Origin: JAFLCM01 sp964510955
GTDB lineage: Bacteria; Planctomycetota; Phycisphaerae; Phycisphaerales; UBA1924
Direction of reading: 5' to 3'
DNA length: 64,000 nucleotides
NCBI GenBank assembly: GCA_964510955.1
Contig: CAZEDW010000020.1
Location: forward strand, 1 to 64,000
The notes under the pieces are model-generated. The model did no database searches. It saw nothing but the letters and a program-made list of their open reading frames with translations, and was not told the origin of the DNA. This document shows, one piece after another, positions 41,416 to 50,162 of the stretch (the stretch's first letter is position 1; the number at the start of each line of letters is the position of its first letter). The translations under genes and the position numbers were made by a program.

Positions 41416-43713
41416 ATGCCTGCCACCTCCATTCATCGGCGTCGGGGGTTGAGCACCAAGCGAGCATCATGGGGCCTCGTGATGAAGCTCGGCGCGGTGA
41501 GCCTGCTCTGGGCTTGCCTGGCATTCCCGGTCTTGGCACAGGACGCCACGGGCGAGCGCGACGCGGCGGACCGCCGGTGCCTGCGCTGCCACGGGCAGGA
41601 GCGGATCGGCACCCTTGGCCCCGGCGAGCGGCGCTCGATGGTGAGCACGCTGCTGGACCCGGCGGACTCGTCCGCAGCGCCGATGCCCAGGCCGATGGAC
41701 GCGCCGACGCCCGCGCCCGGCGGCGCGAAAAACGAGCCGCCCTTGCGTCCGAAGCTGTTTGTCCTGCGCGACCACCTCAACGACAGCGCGCACCGCGATG
41801 TCAAGTGCGTCGGATGCCACGAAGACGCGGCGCGCCTGCCGCACCAGCCGCGATTGAATCTCTCGACGTGCGCGACGGCGTGCCACGCCAAGGAATCCCA
41901 GGCGTTTCCCACTGGGGCGCACTTCGAGGCCCTGAAGCGCGGCGAGCCACTGGCCCCCACCTGTGGATCGTGTCACGGCGGGCACAACATCCTGCCGGTG
42001 GGCGACCCCCGGAGCCCGCAGCACCGGCTCAACAGCATCTTTCTGTGCGCCGGCTGCCACGAGAAGCACGCCAAGGACACGCCGGGCGGCTACCAGCCCC
42101 GCAAGCACATCGAGGCGTATCTCTCCAGCGCGCACGGGAAGGCTATCGCGCAGTCGGGGCTGGTGGCGGCGCCCACGTGCTCGGACTGCCACAGCGCCCA
42201 CGCGGTGCACCCCGTGAGCGACCCGCAGTCGCCGGTGAATCGTTCGAACGTGTATCAGACGTGCGGGCGGTGCCACGTGGGCATCCTGAACATCTACAAA
42301 CAGAGCTATCACGGCAGGCTAGCGGCGGAGGGGAAGAAGGAAGCGCCGGTCTGCACCGATTGCCACACCTCTCACGAGATCATCCAGCCCGACAAAGTCG
42401 CGTTCAAGCTGGCCAGCGGTGACCGGTGCGGCAAGTGCCACGGGGACCGGATCGAGCACTACCGTGAAACGTTCCACGGCAAGGCGCTGGCGCTGGGGCT
42501 GCCGAACGTCGCCGCCTGCTACGACTGCCACGGGCACCACGACATCGTCCCGATCAAGGACCCCACCAGCAGGCTGCACGGCGAGAAAAAGCTCCAAACC
42601 TGCCGCCAGTGCCACCCGAGCGCGGGGGAGAAGTTCACTCAATACATCGCCCACGCGGACCACACCAACCGCAAGCTGTACCCTGCGCTGTACTGGACGT
42701 TCGTGTTCATGACGATGATCGTGGTGGGCACGTTTCTGTTCTTTGGGGCTCACACGCTCTTGTGGCTGGCGCGCTCGGCGGTGGTCTACATCCGCGACCG
42801 CAAGGCGTTCAAGGAAGCCAAGCTGGCGTGCGCCCGCGACCCGGAGACCTACGTCCGGTTCAAGCCCTTCGACCGCTTCCTGCATGTGCTGGTGATGACG
42901 AGCTTCCTGCTCCTCGTCGCCACCGGGATGCCGCTGAAGTTCTACTACACCACGTGGGCCAAGGAAGTGGTGCGGTGGATGGGCGGCCTGGAGGCCGCGG
43001 GGCAACTGCACCGGGTAGGGGCGGTCATCACGTTCACGTACTTCGTTCTCCATATCGCAAGCCTGGCGCGCCGCGGGTGGATCAACCGGGCCCAGTTCCG
43101 CGACCCGGTCAAGAAGCGCGTGACGATCCGGCAGGTACTGGGCGTGGTATTCGGGCCCGACCTGCCCTACCCGCACCTGCAGGACATCAAGGACTGGTGG
43201 GCGCACCAGAAGTGGTTCTTCGGCAAGGGGCCGCGCCCGCAGTTCGACAAGTGGACGTACTGGGAGAAGTTCGATTACCTGGCGGTGTTCTGGGGGGTCG
43301 CGGTGATCGGGCTCAGCGGCGTGGTCATGTGGTTCCCCGAGACATGCACCCGCGTGCTGCCGGGGTGGATCATCAACGTGGCGCTGATCGTGCACAGCGA
43401 CGAGGCGCTGCTGGCGGCCGGGTTCATCTTCGCGTTCCACTTCTTCAACGTGCACTTCCGCCCGGAGAAGTTCCCAATCGACTCGGTGATCTTCTCGGGG
43501 CGTATCTCCAAGAGCGAGATGCTCCACGAGCGGAAGCGCTGGTACGACCGCCTGGCCTCGGCGGGGAAGCTGGAGTCGCTGCGGATCAAGGACGAGTGGA
43601 CGCAGTGGCGCCGGGTGATCCACCCGCTGGGGTTCCTGGCGTTCGGGCTGGGCTTGATCCTGCTGGTGCTGATCGTGTACGCGATGGGTTCGCGACTGGC
43701 CGGGGGACCGTGA
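41416..43713 (+). CDS. 11-heme cytochrome c fused to a cytochrome b-type membrane domain (copy 1)
   Basis: 765 residues from ATG 41416; ATG 41482 is an alternative that starts right at the signal peptide (MKLGAVSLLWACLAFPVLA). The secreted half has eleven heme c motifs in the order RCLRCH, KCVGCH, TCATACH (CX3CH), TCGSCH, LCAGCH, TCSDCH, TCGRCH, VCTDCH, RCGKCH, ACYDCH, TCRQCH. After residue ~410 come about five membrane helices (FMTMIVVGTFLFFGAHTLLW and others) with spaced histidines, like the cytochrome b subunit of formate dehydrogenase or thiosulfate reductase. It could pass electrons between the quinone pool and periplasmic hemes. The next gene is a full-length paralogue. Confidence 0.9.
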   Translation: MPATSIHRRRGLSTKRASWGLVMKLGAVSLLWACLAFPVLAQDATGERDAADRRCLRCHGQERIGTLGPGERRSMVSTLLDPADSSAAPMPRPMDAPTPAPGGAKNEPPLRPKLFVLRDHLNDSAHRDVKCVGCHEDAARLPHQPRLNLSTCATACHAKESQAFPTGAHFEALKRGEPLAPTCGSCHGGHNILPVGDPRSPQHRLNSIFLCAGCHEKHAKDTPGGYQPRKHIEAYLSSAHGKAIAQSGLVAAPTCSDCHSAHAVHPVSDPQSPVNRSNVYQTCGRCHVGILNIYKQSYHGRLAAEGKKEAPVCTDCHTSHEIIQPDKVAFKLASGDRCGKCHGDRIEHYRETFHGKALALGLPNVAACYDCHGHHDIVPIKDPTSRLHGEKKLQTCRQCHPSAGEKFTQYIAHADHTNRKLYPALYWTFVFMTMIVVGTFLFFGAHTLLWLARSAVVYIRDRKAFKEAKLACARDPETYVRFKPFDRFLHVLVMTSFLLLVATGMPLKFYYTTWAKEVVRWMGGLEAAGQLHRVGAVITFTYFVLHIASLARRGWINRAQFRDPVKKRVTIRQVLGVVFGPDLPYPHLQDIKDWWAHQKWFFGKGPRPQFDKWTYWEKFDYLAVFWGVAVIGLSGVVMWFPETCTRVLPGWIINVALIVHSDEALLAAGFIFAFHFFNVHFRPEKFPIDSVIFSGRISKSEMLHERKRWYDRLASAGKLESLRIKDEWTQWRRVIHPLGFLAFGLGLILLVLIVYAMGSRLAGGP

Positions 43714-43736
43714 ACTGGGGGCTGTGGCCTGGAGAG

Positions 43737-46025
43737 ATGGGACGTGATGCCACCTGCATGCCCGATGCAATGAGACCGAGCCACCAACAACTCCCGCACG
43801 CACGACCGCGGCCAAGCGGGGCACGCGCGGTGCGCACCCTTGGCGCGTGGGTCGTTGTGCTCACGAGTCTGGCGGTCTCACGGTTCGCTCAGGCCCAGGG
43901 CGCGTCGCCGCCGCCGGATACCGACCGGCGGTGCATGCAGTGCCACGGCCAGGCGCACATCGGACAGCTCACACCCGGCGAACGACGGTCGATGGTGGGG
44001 ACGCGACTGGAGGCTGGCGAAAGCCCGGCGCCAACTCCGCCAGCGCCCTCGGCTGCGTCGCCCGCCGGCAATGAGCCGGATCGACGGCCGGGCCTGTTCG
44101 TCCAGCCCGGAGCGCTGGCGAGCAGCCCTCACGCCAAGCTGAGGTGCGTCGAATGCCACACCGACGCGGTAACGCTCCCGCACGCTCCCGTGCTGCAGAA
44201 GGCGACGTGCGCCGCCGCGTGCCACGCGGAGGAGTACAAGGCGTACCAGGCCAGCGCACACAAGTCGGCCCTTGACCACCAAGACAAGCTCGCCCCGACG
44301 TGCGCCAGTTGCCACGGCGGGCACGAGATGCTCAAGGTCACGGAGCGCAAGGCCCAGCCCAACCGTCTGAACTCGCTGCACCTGTGCGGCGACTGCCACG
44401 CGCAGCACGCCCCGGCGCCCGGCACCGTCAACCCCAAAGATCGGGTGGCGACCTATCTCGCCTCGACCCACGCCCGCGCCATCGACAAGGCCGGCCTGCC
44501 CATGGCGGCCACCTGCGCCGATTGCCACACGGCCCACGGCGTAAAGCCTTCGAGCGACCCGTCGTCCACGGTGAGCCGCGCCAACATCCCCGGCACCTGC
44601 GGCAAGTGCCACGTCGGCATCGTGGAGGTGTACCAGCAGAGCGTGCACGGGCAGAAGAACGCGACCAAGCCCGGCAGCGCGGCGGTGTGCACCGATTGCC
44701 ACACGGCCCACGGGATCTCACTCGCCAACACGCCGGCGTTCGTGCTGGACGTGGTCAACGATTGCGGACGGTGCCACGACAACCCGCCGAAGGAGCAGGA
44801 CGGCAAGACACCAAGGATCGGCACGTACTACCAGACCTACGTCGAGAGCTACCACGGGCAGGTGACGCGCCTGGGCGCTCCCCGCGCGGCCAAGTGCTCG
44901 GACTGCCACGGGTCGCACGACATCCGACCGCTGTCCGACCCGGCTTCGCGGGTCTCCAAGACGAACATCGTCAAGACGTGCGCCGCGTGCCACCCCGGCG
45001 CGACGGAGAGCTTCGCGAAGTTCGACCCGCACGCCAACCACCGCGACGCCAGGAACTACCCGGTGCTTCACGGGGTGTGGCTGTACTTCATGATCATGAT
45101 GTCGTCGGTGTTCACCTTTTTCGGCGTGCACACCATCCTGTGGTTCTTCCGCGCCCGGCGCGAGCACGCCCGGATCAGGGCCGCGGGGCACCATCACAAC
45201 GGCCGCAGCGAGACGGCGATCCGGCGATTCTCGGGGTCCGACAGAGTCAACCACGCCCTGGTGGCGATCACCTTCTTCGGGCTCACCGCCACGGGCATCC
45301 CGCTGATCTTCTCGAGCCACGGGTGGGCGAGGCACCTCGCGGCGCTGTTCGGGGGCATCGAGGCGGCGGGCATCTGGCACCGGTTCTTCGCCATCCTGCT
45401 CATCATCAACTTCGTGATGCACTTCGTGGTGCTCTTCCGGAGGCTGCGGGCACGGACGGTGTCGCTGCGTCAGTGGCTGTTCGGCCCCGATTCGCTCTGG
45501 TTCCGGTGGAAAGACGTCAAGGACGCCGCCGGGATGTTCCGCTGGTTCATCGGGCGCGGCAGGCCGCCGCGCCTGGACCGCTGGACGTACTGGGAGAAGT
45601 TCGATTACTGGGCCGAGGTCGGCGGCTCGATGATCATCGGGGGCTCGGGGCTGCTGCTGTGGTTCCCCGAGCTGGCCGCCCGGATTCTGCCGGGCTGGGT
45701 GTTCAACATCGCGATGATCGTGCACGGGTACGAGGCGCTGCTGGCGATCGGGTTCATCTTCACGATCCACTTCTTCAACGCCCACCTGCGACCCGGCACG
45801 TTCCCGGTGGACGAGGTGATCTTCACCGGCTCGATGCCCGAGGCGGAGCTGAAGGAGAACCGGCCCGAGGAGTACGAGCGGCTGGTGAAGTCGGGGAAAC
45901 TCGAGTCGCTGCGAGTCAAAGCACCCGATCCGTCAAAGCGCCGGCCCATTCTCATCACGGCCATTGTCTCGGTCGGCTTCGGCCTGCTGCTCCTGGCGCT
46001 CATCCTGATCGGGGGACTGACCTGA
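43737..46025 (+). CDS. 11-heme cytochrome c fused to a cytochrome b-type membrane domain (copy 2)
   Basis: 762 residues from ATG 43737; ATGs at 43758 and 43770 are alternatives, since the GGAG is too close to the first. The signal peptide is TLGAWVVVLTSLAVSRFAQAQ. Heme motifs in order are RCMQCH, RCVECH, TCAAACH (CX3CH), TCASCH, LCGDCH, TCADCH, TCGKCH, VCTDCH, DCGRCH, KCSDCH, TCAACH. The third is CX3CH at the same place as in copy 1. The membrane domain shares WTYWEKFDY, LPGW and HFFN blocks with copy 1. It begins 23 bp after copy 1, so it arose by tandem duplication. The two diverge most in linkers. Confidence 0.9.
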   Translation: MGRDATCMPDAMRPSHQQLPHARPRPSGARAVRTLGAWVVVLTSLAVSRFAQAQGASPPPDTDRRCMQCHGQAHIGQLTPGERRSMVGTRLEAGESPAPTPPAPSAASPAGNEPDRRPGLFVQPGALASSPHAKLRCVECHTDAVTLPHAPVLQKATCAAACHAEEYKAYQASAHKSALDHQDKLAPTCASCHGGHEMLKVTERKAQPNRLNSLHLCGDCHAQHAPAPGTVNPKDRVATYLASTHARAIDKAGLPMAATCADCHTAHGVKPSSDPSSTVSRANIPGTCGKCHVGIVEVYQQSVHGQKNATKPGSAAVCTDCHTAHGISLANTPAFVLDVVNDCGRCHDNPPKEQDGKTPRIGTYYQTYVESYHGQVTRLGAPRAAKCSDCHGSHDIRPLSDPASRVSKTNIVKTCAACHPGATESFAKFDPHANHRDARNYPVLHGVWLYFMIMMSSVFTFFGVHTILWFFRARREHARIRAAGHHHNGRSETAIRRFSGSDRVNHALVAITFFGLTATGIPLIFSSHGWARHLAALFGGIEAAGIWHRFFAILLIINFVMHFVVLFRRLRARTVSLRQWLFGPDSLWFRWKDVKDAAGMFRWFIGRGRPPRLDRWTYWEKFDYWAEVGGSMIIGGSGLLLWFPELAARILPGWVFNIAMIVHGYEALLAIGFIFTIHFFNAHLRPGTFPVDEVIFTGSMPEAELKENRPEEYERLVKSGKLESLRVKAPDPSKRRPILITAIVSVGFGLLLLALILIGGLT

Positions 46026-46040
46026 GGGTGAGGACATGAC

Positions 46041-47519
46041 ATGCTCGGCGCAACGCTCATCCAGTTCGCGGCAATCCTCTCGGGGGGCAGGCGGAAGCTG
46101 CTCGCGGCGGGGGCGTCGCTGGCGATGGTCGGGGCTTTGGGCGCGGCGTGGACATTTCACAGGGGGCACACCTCACCGTCGATGCCCCCACCACCGCCTT
46201 CGGTCTCAAACGCGCCGGCGCCGGTTCAGCCGGCACCCCGCCCGACACGCGTGGTGGCGTTTTCGGAGGGGTGCATGACCGCGCAGTGCCACAGCGCGAT
46301 GCAGACGCCGCCGGGCCGCCACCGCCCGGTGCGCGAGGGCCGGTGCGACCTGTGCCACGCGCCCGACGCAGGCGGGCACCGCTACCCCATCCTCCGCGCT
46401 GGCGCCGCGGGGTGCACGGGTTGCCACGAGGTACGGCGTGACTCACCGGTCCAGCACGCGGCCATGACGGACGATGCGTGCCTCGCCTGTCACGATCCGC
46501 ACGGCGTGAGGGCGAACTCGCTGGTCAAGGCGGCTTCAACCAAGGATGCCTGCTCGGCGTGCCACCCGCGGAGCGAGGGTCCGGTGGTTCACCCGCCGTA
46601 CTCCGGAGGCCGCTGCGAGCTGTGCCATGAATCGCACGGCGCCGAGGGGCGGGGCCTGCTTCGCGCAACGAGCATCGCCGAGAGTTGCGGGTCGTGTCAC
46701 CCCGCCGAAGCGGAGACCACCCGGTCCACGGCCCACACGCACGCGAAGGTTGAGGGCTCGTGCCTGGCGTGCCATTCGCCGCATAGCGCTTCGTTCAAGG
46801 GGCTGCTGGATTCGCAGGTCCGCGAGTCGTGCGTACGGTGCCACAAAGACGTGGCGTCTCAGGTGTCCGGGGCGGGGGTCTCGCATGATGCGGTGCTGAA
46901 GGGTGAGCAGTGCGTCCGCTGCCATGACCCACACGGCTCGGATCACGCCGGCATGCTGCGGCAGGACCAGGCCCAGACGTGCCTGTCGTGCCACGACACG
47001 GCGCAGAAGGCCGCCGACGGGCGGACCGTGCCGGCGATGGGAGCGCTGGTCAACCAGCAGCCCTCGCACCGGGTGACGGGGCACCAGGAATGCTCGGGCT
47101 GCCACAGCGTGCACGGGGGCAACCACGCACGCCTGCTGAAGGCCGTCAACCCCAACGTGCCGATGGGGCCGGCCGACGCCCGCACGTACACACTGTGCTT
47201 CGCCTGCCACGACCCGGGGCTCTCAGGAACGGTCGCCGCCACGCAGTTCCGAGACGCCGATCGCAATCTGCACGCCGTTCACCTTCAGTCGCGCGAGAAG
47301 GCGATGGGCTGCTCGGCGTGCCACGCGGTGCACGCTCTGGGGGAGCCCCGGCTGATCGCCAAGAGCGTGAACTTCGAGGGTTCGGGTTGGCAGATGCCCA
47401 TGAACTTTGTTCCAAACGCCAACGGCGGGAGCTGCGGGCCCGGCTGCCACGAGCAACTCGGGTATGACCGGAGCCGACCCGCCTCGGCCATGCCCACCAA
47501 AGCCGGAGGCGCCCCATGA
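46041..47519 (+). CDS. 15-heme cytochrome c, doubled-CXXCH type (copy 1)
   Basis: 492 residues from ATG 46041, 15 bp after the previous stop. One N-terminal membrane helix or signal anchor (KLLAAGASLAMVGALGAAW) is followed by a Pro-rich linker. The heme motifs are CMTAQCH (CX4CH) first, thirteen CXXCH, and SCGPGCH (CX3CH) last. CHDPHG, CHESHG and CHSPH repeats are typical of the doubled CXXCH family, in which one His follows the motif closely. It is presumed periplasmic or surface-exposed and to hand electrons on from the cytochrome b fusions. The stop overlaps the next start (ATGA). Confidence 0.88.
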   Translation: MLGATLIQFAAILSGGRRKLLAAGASLAMVGALGAAWTFHRGHTSPSMPPPPPSVSNAPAPVQPAPRPTRVVAFSEGCMTAQCHSAMQTPPGRHRPVREGRCDLCHAPDAGGHRYPILRAGAAGCTGCHEVRRDSPVQHAAMTDDACLACHDPHGVRANSLVKAASTKDACSACHPRSEGPVVHPPYSGGRCELCHESHGAEGRGLLRATSIAESCGSCHPAEAETTRSTAHTHAKVEGSCLACHSPHSASFKGLLDSQVRESCVRCHKDVASQVSGAGVSHDAVLKGEQCVRCHDPHGSDHAGMLRQDQAQTCLSCHDTAQKAADGRTVPAMGALVNQQPSHRVTGHQECSGCHSVHGGNHARLLKAVNPNVPMGPADARTYTLCFACHDPGLSGTVAATQFRDADRNLHAVHLQSREKAMGCSACHAVHALGEPRLIAKSVNFEGSGWQMPMNFVPNANGGSCGPGCHEQLGYDRSRPASAMPTKAGGAP

Positions 47520-49012
47520 AGACTCGCCTCCTTGCGTCGTTGATCACCTCGCTCGTCCTCGCCGCCCCGACGGCGTCGGGCCAGATGCGCCAAGGGACAC
47601 TCGACAAGACCGGCTCAACGGCCCCCGCGCCGACCACGGTCACACCCCGCGAGGGCTGTGTGACCGCTGAGTGTCACCCCGGCATCAAGGCGCGCCCGGA
47701 GCTGCACGGCCCGGTGCGCGTGAACGGATGCGACGCGTGCCACCAGCTCACCGATCCGCTGACGCACAAGTTCCAGCCGCTCCGTGAGCGCCAGGACACG
47801 TGCACACTCTGCCACGCCCCCGAGACATCCGACAACTCATTCAAACACGAGCCCTTTGCCAAGGGCGAGTGCCTGTCGTGCCACGACCCGCACGGCGGCA
47901 ATGGTCCGAGGCTTCTGCGCGGGGAGCGCTATGCCGACACCTGCCTGAAGTGCCACCAGGACCTGACGGGCGGTCATGACACCGTGCACGGCCCGGCCTC
48001 GATCGGCGCGTGCGGGGCGTGCCACGAGCCGCACACGTCCAGGCTGCCCAAGCTGCTCAACGCCGACGGCAGGCAGTTGTGCCTGAAGTGCCATGTGCGC
48101 GTGGGCATCGAGCTCGACACCCGGTCGGTGGTTCACGCGCCGGCGCTTGGGGATTGCCGGGTGTGCCACGAGCCGCACGCGACCGATCAGCCGGCGCTGC
48201 TGCCCTATGCGACCACCAAGCTTTGCACCGAGTGCCACCAGGACATCAGGCACACGATGGACACCGCGACGACGCAGCACGCCGCGGTGACTGCCAAGCG
48301 GGGCTGCACCAACTGCCACTCGCCCCACGCCAGCGACCATGCCTCCCTGCTCAAGGACGAGCCGAAGAACCTGTGCTTCGAGTGCCACAACCAGCCCATC
48401 CCGATGCCAGACGGCACCAGGCTGGTCAATATGAAAAAGGTGATCGAAACCGGCAAGAGCCTGCACGGCGCGCTCACGCAGCGCGGGTGCGTGGAGTGTC
48501 ACCAGATCCACGGCAGCGACCACAAGAAGCTGCTGGTGAATGAATACCCATCGCAGCTGTACTACCCGTTCAGCGAGAGCAGCTACGCACTGTGCTTCAG
48601 TTGCCACGACAGGCAGCTTGTGATGGCGCAGAAGACCGGCTCGGCGACGGGGTTCCGCAACGGCGACACCAACCTGCACTTCGTACACGTGAACCGCGAC
48701 AAGCGGGGCCGCTCGTGCAAGGTGTGCCACGATGCGCACGCCGCCAGCGCCGACAAGCACATCCGCGAAACGGTCGCCTATGGCCCCGCGGGATGGAAGC
48801 TTCCGATCAAGTACGAATCGCTGCCCGAGGGCGGCAAGTGCGGCGGGGCGTGCCACGCGCCGCTGGAATACAACCGCGCCAAGCCCGTCGTCTACCCGCC
48901 CCGCGCCGCGGGCGACAAGTGGAACGGCGAAGACCTGATCCCCGGCTCGCTGGTGGACCCGCCGGCGTCACCCCCGGGCGCCCCCAACCCGAACTCACCC
49001 CCGAAGAAGTAG
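47516..49012 (+). CDS. 15-heme cytochrome c, doubled-CXXCH type (copy 2)
   Basis: 498 residues, overlapping the previous gene by 4 bp. A cleavable signal peptide is likely (LLASLITSLVLAAPTASGQ), unlike the anchor of copy 1. Motifs are CVTAECH (CX4CH) first, thirteen CXXCH, and KCGGACH (CX3CH) last, the same arrangement as copy 1. Repeats CHDPHGG, CHEPHTS and CHSPHAS are evident. C-terminal blocks SSYALCFSCHD and NGDTNLHFVHVNRDKRGRSCKVCH pair with YTLCFACHD and DRNLHAVHLQSREKAMGCSACH of copy 1. It may be the soluble or surface partner. Confidence 0.9.
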   Translation: MKTRLLASLITSLVLAAPTASGQMRQGTLDKTGSTAPAPTTVTPREGCVTAECHPGIKARPELHGPVRVNGCDACHQLTDPLTHKFQPLRERQDTCTLCHAPETSDNSFKHEPFAKGECLSCHDPHGGNGPRLLRGERYADTCLKCHQDLTGGHDTVHGPASIGACGACHEPHTSRLPKLLNADGRQLCLKCHVRVGIELDTRSVVHAPALGDCRVCHEPHATDQPALLPYATTKLCTECHQDIRHTMDTATTQHAAVTAKRGCTNCHSPHASDHASLLKDEPKNLCFECHNQPIPMPDGTRLVNMKKVIETGKSLHGALTQRGCVECHQIHGSDHKKLLVNEYPSQLYYPFSESSYALCFSCHDRQLVMAQKTGSATGFRNGDTNLHFVHVNRDKRGRSCKVCHDAHAASADKHIRETVAYGPAGWKLPIKYESLPEGGKCGGACHAPLEYNRAKPVVYPPRAAGDKWNGEDLIPGSLVDPPASPPGAPNPNSPPKK

Positions 49013-49061
49013 CCCGCACCCCACCGGGCGCCTCGGCGCCCGCCCGAGACTGGAGCCCAAG

Positions 49062-50156
49062 ATGAAGACGACAACCCTTCTCCGCGCAGCCGCCATCGCC
49101 GCGGCCACCTGGATCGCGCCGAGCGACTCGGTCGCCGGCGACCTCCGCAATATCAGGCAGGGCGAGGCCATGCCGACGTTCAAGCTCGCCGCCATCGACG
49201 GGTCGGTGTTCGACAGCGATACCGCCAAGGGCAGCGTACTGGTGTATGTCTGCCTGTCGGCCGAGCAGAAGCGGTCGGAGATGGCCGCCGCGGATTCTCA
49301 GCAGGTTCTGCTTGGCTTTGCCTCTGAGCCCGTCAAGCTCGTGCACGTGACGGCTGACGTGGTCCAGAAGGCGTACTTCGAGCAGTTGCGGCGCGACAAG
49401 TCCATCACCGCCGCGCTGGTGTTCGACGCCGACCGTGCGGTCTACGGGAAGCTCGGCCTGATCGCGTTCCCGACGACCGTAATCGTGAACAAGGAAGGCA
49501 AGCTCGACGACGTGATCTCGCTGCACGGCAGCGACTACAAGCAACTGCTGGAGACGCACATCAAGCACGCGCTGGGCAAGATCACGGACAAGGAGCGCGA
49601 CGCCCTGCTGGCGGCCAAGCCGACAGAGAGAGGGTCTCCCAAGAGCGCCTCGTCGGCGCACCGCTCGCTGGCGCGGCTGATGCGTGAGAAGGGCCAGCTC
49701 GACGAGGCGAAGGCGGAGCTCGACAAGGGCCTCCAGCTCGACCCCGGCAACCACGAGACGATGCTCGACCTGGCCGACATCGATATCGCCCGCTCCGACT
49801 ACGCCGGCGCCGACGCGATGGTCGAGAAGGTGCTGCACGATCAGCCAGACCACCGGCGCGCCCAGCAGCTCAAGGGAGTGTCGCTGTTCAAGCAGGGCAA
49901 GCTCGAAGACTCCCGGATCGTGCTGGAGACCGCCCTGGAGATGAACCCCAACCCGGAGGTCGTTCACTACTACCTCGGGCAGATCTGCGAGCAGAAGGGC
50001 ATGAAGGACAAGGCCCTGGAGCACTACCGCGAGGCTTTGCGGCATTTCCTGAAAGAGACTGGTGCGCCGTCCACCGGCGCCGGCACGCCCGGCGCGGCTC
50101 CGGCCGGCGGCTCGGCGAGCGCACCCGCCGGCGCTGAACCCAAGCCCGCCAAGTAA
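49062..50156 (+). CDS. Thioredoxin-fold protein without CXXC, fused to TPR repeats
   Basis: 364 residues. The signal peptide (LLRAAAIAAATWIAPSDSVAG) is followed by a peroxiredoxin/TlpA-like domain (GEAMPTFKLAAIDGSVFDS, LIAFPTTVIVNKEGKLDDVISLHG). Its active-site stretch reads LVYVCLSAEQKRSEM with a single Cys, so it is not a standard disulfide reductase. Three TPR-like repeats follow (RLMREKGQLDEAKAELDKGL, ALEHYREALRHFL) and an Ala/Gly/Pro tail. It starts 49 bp after the last cytochrome and is probably part of the operon. A chaperone or docking role for the cytochromes is inference. Confidence 0.8.
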   Translation: MKTTTLLRAAAIAAATWIAPSDSVAGDLRNIRQGEAMPTFKLAAIDGSVFDSDTAKGSVLVYVCLSAEQKRSEMAAADSQQVLLGFASEPVKLVHVTADVVQKAYFEQLRRDKSITAALVFDADRAVYGKLGLIAFPTTVIVNKEGKLDDVISLHGSDYKQLLETHIKHALGKITDKERDALLAAKPTERGSPKSASSAHRSLARLMREKGQLDEAKAELDKGLQLDPGNHETMLDLADIDIARSDYAGADAMVEKVLHDQPDHRRAQQLKGVSLFKQGKLEDSRIVLETALEMNPNPEVVHYYLGQICEQKGMKDKALEHYREALRHFLKETGAPSTGAGTPGAAPAGGSASAPAGAEPKPAK

Positions 50157-50162
50157 CGCCGG

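Noticed and set aside
41007..41432. Minus-strand open frame before the cytochrome cluster as a regulator gene
   Set aside because: No domain, no ribosome site and no coding character; the stretch holds promoter-like signals instead.
41214..42422. Plus-strand open frame overlapping the first cytochrome in another frame
   Set aside because: The cytochrome frame carries eleven heme motifs; this one is Arg/Pro-rich and has no motif.
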